Source of the DNA: Tetraselmis striata
Taxonomy: Eukaryota; Chlorophyta; Chlorodendrophyceae; Chlorodendrales; Chlorodendraceae
Assembly: GCA_006384855.1 (NCBI GenBank)
Contig: VCJN01000341.1
Coordinates: 46,375 to 110,374 of the forward strand
Reading direction: 5' to 3'
DNA: 64,000 nt
The notes beneath the pieces are model-generated. The model was not told the origin of the DNA, made no database searches, and worked only from the letters and a program-made list of their open reading frames with translations. A program made the position numbers and the translations under genes. How positions within the stretch are numbered: the stretch's first letter is position 1; every line of letters starts with the position of its first letter. Positions 32,124 to 40,361 of the stretch are shown piece by piece.

Positions 32124-34017
32124 AGTCAGCCAGGTGCCTACCGTCAGGAGCTACTAAAGTCCACCAGGACTGACTAGGCCATAGCGGTACTATGACTGTA
32201 GCGACTGCGCGGTCAGCTTTCAGCTTGCGCACAACTCGGCCAATGCAGCTAAACGGAGCGTTAATCCAATTATTCACACTACCACCCCAGAAATGGCTGA
32301 AAGCATCGACTCCTTCGCATCCTGGGCACCAGAACCGTGAGTAGAATCTCGGTACTTGATGGTTTAGGTCGGATGCGAACCGGTCGACATGGTGGATGCC
32401 CCACTTCAGGCTGAGGCGCCGGAAAAACTTGGGCAGCAGTTGCCAGTCATCTTTGTCTAGCATCTTGGAAATCTCATCGGAGTCCGAATTCTCATCCCGG
32501 GACGCCCACACAATAGAGAGAGATGCTCCCAGGGAGAGACACAAGAGGTAGACTTGTTGAGCGACAGAGTTCAGCGACAGGCTCGAGCGAGAGCCGTGCT
32601 GGCAAACCGGTAGCATACTTTTGTTATCTACCTGGACTTGCACTCGTCTGCCTGCGATCAGGTGTGACAGGGACTTCAAAACGAAGAGCAGACCACGAGT
32701 CTCACGGTGTGTCGAGGACTCGACGCGTTCCCACGGAAGGAAGAAGCCGTGAGCTTTCGCGACGGGGTCTGAGCTGCCATCAGTCGGTCTGGCTAAACCG
32801 CCCCAGCCGATGCCTGAAGCATCACACTCCAGAAAAACGGACAGTTTGCTGTCCAGGTCAGGTACGATGCGCCCAGTAAACTGCTGCCTAGACACTCGGG
32901 CCCAGAACCGTAGCTCTTCACGGGATTCCTCAGAGAGGGCAACGTGGTGACCCCACTGCTCTGCTTGCGCAATGTTGGCATACAGACTTCTGGAGAAGAG
33001 GCGAGAAACTGGGCCCAATGCTAGCCCCATGGAAATCAATTTCCCAGTACAGCTGGCCAAGAACTTGACTTTGTGGCGCTTGCGGTGGCCATGCAGTAGG
33101 GACTGGATGTCAAGCTGAAGGGCATCCCATCGCTTCTGAGGCACAGAGAAGGTGCCGGCCACGGTGTCCAGATCAAACCCCAGGTGGGTGATGGTGGGGC
33201 TAGGGCGCAGACTGGATTTTTTGAAGTTGATGTTGACATGGGCGCGCTCAACATCAGCCAGCACTTGCTGAGTCGTTAAATGCGCCTTTCTGACAGAGCC
33301 AGAGATGAACAACCAGTCATCCAGGTAGCAGAGCATCCTGATGCCCTTACTGCGCCAGTGTCGCACCAAAACTCCCATGACTTTAGAAAAGCAGCGAGGG
33401 GCATCAGACAGCCCGAAGCATAGAACTCGCCAGGTGTAGAATCTACCTCTCCATTCAAACCCGCTGTAAGGCGCAGCTGAGTCATGGAGGCGGACATGGT
33501 AATAGCCCTGGGTCAGGTCCATGCTGGTCAGCATGTCGCCGGGATTCACCAGGTCTGACAGCTTAGATAACGACTCCATCTTGAAGGGAGTGTAAACCAA
33601 GTGTTTGTTGACATGGCGCTGATCGCAGATCAGCCTGAGTCCACCATGAGGTTTGGGGACCACACCCAAAGGGTTCAGCACCACAGGGCGCATAGGTTCC
33701 TCTCTGATATGGCCCAGCGGCAATAACAGAGCGATCTGCCCATCAATGAAATCGGGGTGCTGCAGCGCGGAAGGGTGATTAGGCAGATGGCTGGGTGGAG
33801 CCGGACCATCAGCCCAGTTCATACGGTAGCCGTGCTTGACCCAGTCTCTGACCTGACTGTCTCTGACTGAATCAGTAATGCTGTCCCAAAATTGCCAGCC
33901 TTCGCGGATAACACCAGCCGATTCCACAGGGAGATTGACGTCCAGAGCTGGCTCGTGAGGGAGCTCAAAAATAGCTGACGATAAAACTGTCACAAAATGC
34001 CAACGCCACAGACAGCA
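31927..34017 (-). CDS. Reverse transcriptase-RNase H-methyltransferase-like polyprotein of element 2
   Basis: Open frame from the stop at 34018-34020 to 31927. RT motifs: LNPLGVVPKPHGGLRLICDQ, SMDLTQGYYHVRL, VLCFGLSDAPRCFSKVM, CYLDDWLF. RNase H: ECDASGIGWGG, HRETRGL, QVDNKSM, SDEISKMLDKDDW. The C-terminal methyltransferase-like block is VDRFASDLNHQVPRFYSRFW, then NNWINAPFSCIGRVV and ATVIVPLWPSQSWWTL; the catalytic NPP(F/W) is replaced by NAPF, so methyl transfer is doubtful. There is no ATG in this frame before MNWADG, about 57 codons inside, which suggests frameshift or non-AUG expression from the gag mRNA. The last 197 bases overlap the recombinase ORF. Confidence 0.9.
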   Translation of the reverse strand, partial: CCLWRWHFVTVLSSAIFELPHEPALDVNLPVESAGVIREGWQFWDSITDSVRDSQVRDWVKHGYRMNWADGPAPPSHLPNHPSALQHPDFIDGQIALLLPLGHIREEPMRPVVLNPLGVVPKPHGGLRLICDQRHVNKHLVYTPFKMESLSKLSDLVNPGDMLTSMDLTQGYYHVRLHDSAAPYSGFEWRGRFYTWRVLCFGLSDAPRCFSKVMGVLVRHWRSKGIRMLCYLDDWLFISGSVRKAHLTTQQVLADVERAHVNINFKKSSLRPSPTITHLGFDLDTVAGTFSVPQKRWDALQLDIQSLLHGHRKRHKVKFLASCTGKLISMGLALGPVSRLFSRSLYANIAQAEQWGHHVALSEESREELRFWARVSRQQFTGRIVPDLDSKLSVFLECDASGIGWGGLARPTDGSSDPVAKAHGFFLPWERVESSTHRETRGLLFVLKSLSHLIAGRRVQVQVDNKSMLPVCQHGSRSSLSLNSVAQQVYLLCLSLGASLSIVWASRDENSDSDEISKMLDKDDWQLLPKFFRRLSLKWGIHHVDRFASDLNHQVPRFYSRFWCPGCEGVDAFSHFWGGSVNNWINAPFSCIGRVVRKLKADRAVATVIVPLWPSQSWWTLVAPDGRHLADCVVDWVMLDSGEELFSSGEGGGNSRPSCSRNWRVLALRIDCRPSARRTPAHHRCLHPQWCDSHGP

Positions 34018-34447
34018 TCATAGTGGTCAGCAAGCAGCCTGGATGACTGCTGCATGAATCAAACAGTGAGTTTGAAGTCATAATCGTCTGAAACTGAAAA
34101 TAACAGAATTTTCAAATTAAATATCGCTCCGACACAACGAGAGATATGAATCGTCACACAGGGTGTGCCGATCTTCACACGAATGTATCGTCGGCCAACT
34201 TAAAGAAGTTGAGAAGACAACTGCCAGGGGCAGCAAAGAGTCGCAGGGGACATCATGTACATTACATACGAGGTATCTCTCGGAGAAACACCAACTAACA
34301 GGTGACTCTCCCGGAGGAGATCAGAGCTGCTATAACACGAGCCTGAGCTCAGCTCCCGGAGGAGGGCTAACAGCTGCCCGGAGGCCTAACTGCAGCTACA
34401 CGGACACCATCACTGGCCAGGCCAGGAGGATTGCAGACTCCGCAGCT

Positions 34448-35497
34448 TCAGCGACGAGCACTCGGGCAGTCCCTACTGAAGTGTCCTTTCCTCTGGCAGC
34501 GATAGCAGGTGATGTCTGCAGCAGAAGATCGACCAGAAGGAGGCCTCTCCTCGCGACGGCTGCTCTCCCTCCGGTTGTCGCTCCCACGACGAAAAGACTC
34601 AGGCTTGCGAGAAGAGGAAGAAGGCTTGGCGCGCGAAGAAGAAGGAGAAGGTTTCTTGGCCTTGACCTTCTCCAGCGCCTTCTTCAGCTCCTTGTTGTCG
34701 GCTGAGCCCTTCTCGCCGAGAGGGTCCACAGCATCGAACTCCTTGGCGACTTCCGCGCCGTACTCGTGCTCTACATGCAGCTTCTTGCCACGCTTGTTAA
34801 TCCGAAGAGCCACAGTAGTGCACAAAGCCAGAGCCGCGGTAATCGACTTGAACAGCTCCGCAGACGAAGCTGGCGAAGAAGCAGGAAGATCGACGCCGTC
34901 CTCCACCAAGTCACGCAGAGGCTCCTCCGCCGGTGCCAAAAAGTCATAGATCTGGAAGACGTCGTCTAGGTCGCGTTGAAGGTTACGAGCATCAGCGGTG
35001 TGGCGGCGGTGAACCTTACCATCTTTGTCTAGCCATCCATCCTCAGGAGCGTTGATAGAGCGAGACGGAGCTTCCACCGCCGGAGGTTGAGCAGGTCTCT
35101 TGCCCTTGCGGTCGTAGTCGGCGTCCCCTTCCGCAACGCGTTTCGAAGCTGAAGCTGAAGTGGACGGACCGCTCGACGACGCGACTGCCTGCCTAAGCTC
35201 AGAGACTTCACGTTCAATACGGAGTAGAGCAGCAGACGTATCCGCTACTGCCTGTCTAGCGGCGACAAGAGCGGGAGGTTCAGCTATCCCGTCCACAGGT
35301 GGAGTGTCACCACCTAGGACAGTGAGATGGTTTTCGCAGGTAACGAGTTGCTCACGAAGAGCTCTACGAGAGTCCAGTAACTCGTTCCAAACGAGTTCAA
35401 ACTTGTCCACTGCCAAAACAGAGACGAGAACGCAAGGCGACAGCACCAAAAGCGAGACAAGGAGCCACGCCCAAGACGAACTCGCGGAGCGAGCCAT
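34448..35497 (-). CDS. Gag protein of element 2 with zinc knuckle
   Basis: ATG 35495-35497 gives 349 residues. The N terminus starts with a hydrophobic segment (SSSWAWLLVSLLVLSPCVLV, residues about 7-27) resembling a signal anchor, odd for a gag. A helical region with heptads follows (residues about 60-100, ALLRIEREVSELRQAV), then a nuclear-type basic stretch, a conserved middle (DDVFQIYDFLAPAEEPLRDL), and a Ser/Arg/Lys-rich tail ending in a CCHC knuckle CYRCQRKGHFSRDC at the very C terminus. The knuckle is the nucleic-acid binding motif of retroelement gags. The frame is intact. Confidence 0.85.
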   Translation of the reverse strand: MARSASSSWAWLLVSLLVLSPCVLVSVLAVDKFELVWNELLDSRRALREQLVTCENHLTVLGGDTPPVDGIAEPPALVAARQAVADTSAALLRIEREVSELRQAVASSSGPSTSASASKRVAEGDADYDRKGKRPAQPPAVEAPSRSINAPEDGWLDKDGKVHRRHTADARNLQRDLDDVFQIYDFLAPAEEPLRDLVEDGVDLPASSPASSAELFKSITAALALCTTVALRINKRGKKLHVEHEYGAEVAKEFDAVDPLGEKGSADNKELKKALEKVKAKKPSPSSSRAKPSSSSRKPESFRRGSDNRRESSRREERPPSGRSSAADITCYRCQRKGHFSRDCPSARR

Positions 35498-35588
35498 GGT
35501 GAGTGCCGGGATAAAAACACACTACATAACGTAGAAGGAATTTGAATTTTTGTAGTCGAAGACGAAACGAAAATGTACCGGTCGTAGA

Positions 35589-35787
35589 AGACAATATAGT
35601 CGGGTGCCTTCCAACAACTGAAGGCGCCCCCGGTCCGCGGCCGCCCTTTATACTCGGTTAAAGGGCGCCGTCGGGCCGGCGCCGGCCGGTACTGGCGTAC
35701 CGGGCCGGCAGGGTCGTCACTTAACCCTGACGGCGCTGCGAAAACCAGGGTTTCCTAGGTCGTTCCTCTCAAGGAAACCCTACAGTT
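35589..35787. repeat. Split direct repeat A of element 2, outer copy (A1)
   Basis: Upstream end of the element on the minus strand, 92 bp before the gag ATG. It matches 30361-30559. Confidence 0.95.
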
Positions 35788-35950
35788 CCTCCTTTTTAAC
35801 CGCTTTCCGGCGGCTACCGTTGCTGCCAGGTGGTACGGGTTACTAGTTCACCCGTTGTCCCCTCTTTTGGTGCAGCACGAGTAGACATAAAAGCAGCCGT
35901 AATAGCCGACTGAGCTTGCCATCTTCCAGTTTCGTTGTGTTACACACAAC
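35788..35950. repeat. Right part of repeat A1 of element 3
   Basis: cctccttt...aaccgctttccgg through ttgccatcttcc to the acacaacg end; aligns with about 38815-38976 at roughly 80-85 percent by eye. Its left part is at 29911-29937. Confidence 0.85.
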
Positions 35951-36429
35951 GATCAACTGTCTCGTAACCTGTTGCGAGCAAGGTCACCAGTTGTTTCAAG
36001 ACCACACCCGGCTTACCATCCGTGTGTAATTCTCGTCCGACCGTATGTCCGTACTGCGTCACCATACCATGTGGAGAAGAACCCGTCGTTGAGCCGACGC
36101 TCGGATCGCTACACGCAAAAGTGCATGCCCAGTCTACATTGTTGCGCGAGCTCACATCAACGTTGGCCCAATTGGCAAAAGAAACATGGGCGGCTCGTGG
36201 TCGTGTTGTTGATGGAGACGGAGCACATGGTTCCGGCTATGGTTCCGGGCAGCGCGTCGCGGGACAGCCGACAAGCAGCGGGGGAGCCGCAGTACGCCCC
36301 AACTTGCAACAGCCAGCCTAGACCGGAGCGAAATCCGCGAGTGACTAGGACGACTACCTCGCTCGTGGTGCAAGAGAAACTACAACAAGCAGAGTCTGGC
36401 TACGAGGGCGTTCGACCGGTCAGCCGAGT

Positions 36430-36968
36430 TCATGGGGTTTCCCTTTGCGTAACGACATGACGAACGAGTACCTCAACATGATGACCGGCGTCAAGCGGCT
36501 TAGGAAGAGTACCTTTGGATAACGTGTTTTGGGGCCCACATGGATGCTCTCTTCGTGGCCCTCGACGACCTGCTGGTACCTTAGTACGTCCCTGCTGCGA
36601 ATCAAGACTTCACCGCCCCCTACCTCGCGCGCGCCCGGATGAGTCACGCCGAGGCCATCGACAAGGCGTTTCGCTTTCCTCTGGCCTTCCCGCGGAGGCT
36701 TAACGAGATCAAGCGTGTGCACGGTGACTAAGGTGTGCTGGACGTGCTGCGGGCCCATCATTTTCAGCCTGCCTCTCAGCATTTGGGCTCTGCGATTTTC
36801 GGGTGCCTGATGAAGGATTACGAGCGTCGTGTCTTTGAGGCGACGGTCGCCATCAGCGCGAAAGCTACCGCTACTCCCCGGGCGGCGGCAACTCATCTCG
36901 TTGGACACGGACGCGGACGTGGATGTTGCGGCGGTCGCGGGCGTGGCCGCGAAGGTGAGCACGCGTGA
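36430..36968 (+). pseudogene. Gag remnant of element 3
   Basis: Plus-strand frames joined over stops read LRNDMTNEYLNMMTGVKRLR, then MDALFVALDDLLVP, FTAPYLARARMSHAEAIDKAF, FPLAFPRRLNEIKRVHGD and LDVLRAHHFQPASQHLGSAI, ending in a Gly/Arg-rich tail (HLVGHGRGRGCCGGRGRGRE). The order and composition fit a retroelement gag with an RGG-like nucleic-acid-binding end. Several stops and frame changes. No close match to the gags of elements 1 or 2 seen by eye. Confidence 0.5.
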
Positions 36969-37549
36969 TGGCGTGGGGCGCCTTTCGTCGGAGCTGCTAG
37001 CGCTTTGCGAGGTCACCTTTCGGTGACCGCCGCACAACGAGCTTTGGCAGCTCAACGCGGCGGGACGAGCGCCATGTGTTCGGCCCGGACCATACCACCC
37101 CACTCTACTGACTTCATTTAGACCTTCTTTGGCGGTGCGGCTCTAACCTTCTTACAACAACAACGGAGTGCTGCTCAACCATATCCGCACACCTGCACAT
37201 CGCGGCTCAACCATCCGCCTTCCGTATCATCTCATCGATCACTGTGCCCGTCTGTTATTTCAGTACGTGTTACAGCTGGTTCGCAACGACCATTTTTCGT
37301 GCGCGTACGTTACGCGCGGCGGGACAAGGCTGGGGCTATGAACGCGACGGGAGCGCGGGGCGGCCTTCCTACCTGAACCTTGCCCCGCGAACCCATACCG
37401 GTGTCCTGCCTAACCCGTCAAGCAATTACCGACCAACCGCTAGCAACCTAACCGCCGGGGCCGAGGATTTTGCTGAAATGAATCGGCCAAGACCGCTACT
37501 CCGTCGGCCAAGCATCATATCTACGTAATTGACGAACCCGAAGCTGTCG

Positions 37550-38650
37550 CCCCATGGGCTGCTTCACTCGGTCCCGTCTTCAAGAAGCGTTCGCTCGGTT
37601 CGGACGATGAGCTGGGACAACGGGCCCTCGACCTACTCTCTAGCTCCCTCACCGCCCAAACTCTCAAGAGCTACGCCGGCAAACTGTCTCATTTCGCGGA
37701 GTTTTGCCACGGACCACTCCGAGAACGTCAGCCCGCTGGAGACGACCATTGCCACTGTCGTCCGGTATATCGCTTGGATTGGTAAGCGGGGCCACAACAT
37801 TAGGAGTAAATCATTACAACCCTACCTGTCGAGTAGCACAACATCGACCCCACCGCTGAAGACAGCCTACACCTCACCGCTACGCGTCGTGGCTTGTTGT
37901 CGATACAGCGCCGCATGGAGGCTGCCCCTTTGCGAGTCTCGTTGCCTACTGATGTCGCCTGCAACTTCGTCAAGCGGGCCGAGTTGCTTGTGTATGATCC
38001 CCCCCCCCCCCCCCCCCCCCCCCGCCGACTAGGCGCCGAGTACCAGTGCGACGACTTCCGAGCCCTCATGCCCGCGGTTGTCAACTTCATGTTCTTCGCC
38101 ATGGGACTGAATGGCGCGTGTCCTGCCGAGTACGGGACGTGCATGTCGACGCTTACAACATCACTCTGCAGGTGTACCAAGAGAAGGGGCGTGCCGGACG
38201 GCGCGGCCCCGACCTCACGACCTACGTGTGCTACTCCTTCCAGTGTCGGAGCACCCACGCGTCGCGCGTCTCCTGCACCACTTCATCGACAACGTACAAT
38301 CTGACCCCCTGGTCCTTGTGGCCTTGGCCGAGACTAAATTTTGGGCGGTCAACCCGAGCGAGCAGTCCAAATCTTGGACTGCCGCTACAATGTCGGATTA
38401 GCTCTCTACAGCCGTTCGTCTCGTCGGTGATCGATGCCCCTCCTGCCGGCGGCACTTCATGGACCTCGCACAGCCTTCACAAAGGTGCAGCTAGCCTATG
38501 TGGCTAACGCCATCGGAGTTCCCCTGTCCCGCATTCGCCAACAGGGCGGCTGGGCCACGCACTCCGACGTCGTTCTGGACTAGATTGACCCCGACGTCCT
38601 CCCTTCACCTGGCGCGTCGTTATGCGCTTCTGTCACATCGCGCCCCTTCG
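37550..38650 (+). pseudogene. Tyrosine recombinase remnant of element 3
   Basis: Fragments in order: ALDLLSSSLTAQTLKSYAGK (core-binding start), LETTIATVVRYIAWIGKRG, IQRRMEAAPLRVSLPTDVAC, CDDFRALMPAVVNFMFFAMG, SWTSHSLHKGAAS and SRIRQQGGWATHSDVVLD followed by a stop where the nucleophile Tyr is expected. In the His-x-x-Arg box the Arg is His, so both catalytic positions are lost. A 25-base poly(C) run at 37999-38023 interrupts the frame. Related to the fragment at 18.0-18.95 kb. Confidence 0.7.
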
Positions 38651-38792
38651 CCACTTCCAAGTTCAACAAGACTCCGCAGCGGTGGCCTTCCCGGTGTCCC
38701 CTTCGTGACCTGACGCTACCCCTTCTTCGTCAATCTACGGCTCTCTCCGTTCTCTCATTACTGGCCAAACCAGATTCAATTTAAAAATGATT

Positions 38793-38976
38793 CAAACTAG
38801 TTTATGGGGTTTCCTCCTTTCCAACACGCTTTCCGGCTACCGTTGTTGCTGAGTGGTACGGGTTCCTAGATCACCCGTTGTTGCCCCCTTTTTGGGTGCA
38901 GCACGAGTAGACATAAAAGCAGTTGTAACAGCTGAGCCTGGCATCTTCCATTTTCGCTGTGTGTCAGCACACAGCG
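38793..38976. repeat. Repeat A2 of element 3
   Basis: Uninterrupted copy, aaactagtttatggggtttc through agacataaaagcagttgtaac to the cagcacacagcg end. It is the reference that shows where element 2 entered A1. Confidence 0.85.
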
Positions 38977-39100
38977 CCCCCCCTGACTACTCCGTTGCCC
39001 CTTCACGTCTTCATTTAACCTTCCTGCTGCCGATTTCGGCTCTTTTCTGTGTAACAGACCTGTGCAACGTTTTGGCAAAACTAGTCATCCTTGAAACCTA

Positions 39101-40361
39101 CTATATTACTGTACTGTACCCGTACTACTGCTACTAGGGTACTGCGATGACGTACCCTGCAGCAAGAAGCAATACTGTATATCAAATAGACGGCGAAGCA
39201 AGGCGCAGACGCGCGGTCAGCGCGCTCGCCGGGTCTGGCTGCCGCGCTGGCCGGGCGCGGCTTGGGTCCCGTGCGCCAGAGGTAGCGCACTTTCGCTCCT
39301 CCCCCTCAACCCCCTCCTTCTTACCTCTCTGTCAACGCACGGATGACTGCAGCAGCTTGCCAACGCACCACCGTTAGTGTCGCGCTTCGCTCCTCGCTTC
39401 TCAGCGCCGACGACCGCCCGTATGGCGGTGGTGGGGGGCAGCCCGCCCGGGGAAGGAGAGCCAGCTCAACAGGTGAGTCAGCCCAGATTAGTAGTCGGCC
39501 ACTCGGCCTCCATAATTCACCGCTTCGCATCATCTTGTCAGGTCGGGGATTTTCAGTACTTGGTGACAGTAGTGTTGTGCGACTACATATTGTCGCGCGC
39601 TCGTCCCCATCGCCCGTTGTCGCATTTGCTTTCAGCACCTCCCCGCCGTCCGGACGCCCCCAGTCGTTGCGGCGACGACAATTGTTTCGGAGCCAGCGGC
39701 CGCGAGCACATGTAGCGCCCACCCCACACAACGAAACAGCAGCAGCAGCAGCAGCATCGCATAAAACCGACCAGGGCCCCAAAGGTCTCCAACCGCCTGC
39801 GGCTCCGCAGCGTCTCCCGGCCCCCATCGCCTCGTTCGTTGCCCTGCGCGCGCGGCTGTGTCCGCGTCCGCGTCCGCCCAATATTGGTGGCGGTGGTGCT
39901 GAGCTGCCGCCCGCCCCGCTCGCCGCTGGTGTGGCGCTGCCTCCGCCTGTCGTATATAGTTCCGTCGGAGGGGCATATACGACAGTCCCATATTGTCCTG
40001 CGAAGGGCTGCGAGGGGACACATGGATTCGCAGGGGTCGCGGCCTCGAACGGAGAACAGACGTGCGCTGCGTCGTTGCGCTACAAGTGCTCGAGCTGTGC
40101 CCCGAGCTTCGCAGTTAGTACTTCATGATAGCGAGATATATTGTTATATGGCAAGTGTACATGTGTGATTGTATATGAATGATGACACAGCTTTGGGGAA
40201 ACCGGGCGGCCGAGCTCTGGCCGTGCCAGGCATGCAGCCAGTGTGCAGCTCCCCTCGTTCCACTCGTTATGGAAAAAGACTGCTCATTCCCCGCCCTGCT
40301 CCACCCCGGTTGCTGCTTCTGCCGCTGCCAGGCGGGAGCCCGCCGATCGAGCGCCGCCGCC
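39101..40361. other. 5' flank of the LRR-ankyrin gene, no gene recognised
   Basis: GC-rich, with open frames on both strands (for example 39343-40128 plus) that show only low-complexity Ser/Pro/Arg composition and no family motif. A perfect inverted repeat with 11-base arms lies at 39947-39985. (cag)n-like gcagcagcagcagcagc at 39739. Confidence 0.5.
39947..39985. other. Perfect 11-bp inverted repeat (stem-loop)
   Basis: Arms ctgtcgtatat and atatacgacag with a 17-base loop. Function unknown. Confidence 0.6.

Larger units (their letters stand above)
29934..35787 (-). mobile_element. PAT/Kangaroo-type tyrosine-recombinase retrotransposon (element 2), inserted in element 3
   Basis: On the minus strand the order is A1 (35787-35589), gag, RT-RNase H, recombinase, B1 (30624-30558), A2 (30559-30361), a 360-bp spacer, B2 (30000-29934). 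This is the split direct repeat arrangement A1-ORFs-B1-A2-B2 of PAT and Ngaro elements. The 199-bp A copies differ at two positions; the 67-bp B copies are identical. All three ORFs are open. There is no target duplication. The flanks 29911-29937 and 35788 onward, when joined, match the A2 repeat of element 3, so the insertion point is exactly inside an older element. Confidence 0.9.
29911..39100 (+). mobile_element. Decayed PAT-type element (element 3), split by element 2
   Basis: Plus-strand architecture A1 (29911-29937 plus 35788-35950), gag remnant (36.4-36.97 kb), recombinase remnant (37.55-38.65 kb), B1 (about 38761-38794), A2 (about 38793-38976), B2 (about 39072-39098, ttggcaaaactagtcatccttgaaa). 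A1 and A2 share the start aaactagtt-atggggtttcctcct and the block gcacgagtagacataaaagc. No RT lies between gag and recombinase, so this copy was RT-less or internally deleted before decay. Element 2 occupies 29.93-35.79 kb within A1. Confidence 0.75.

Noticed and set aside
36420-37103. Minus-strand 227-codon ORF
   Set aside because: Antisense of the gag remnant of element 3; the plus strand gives the protein-like blocks.
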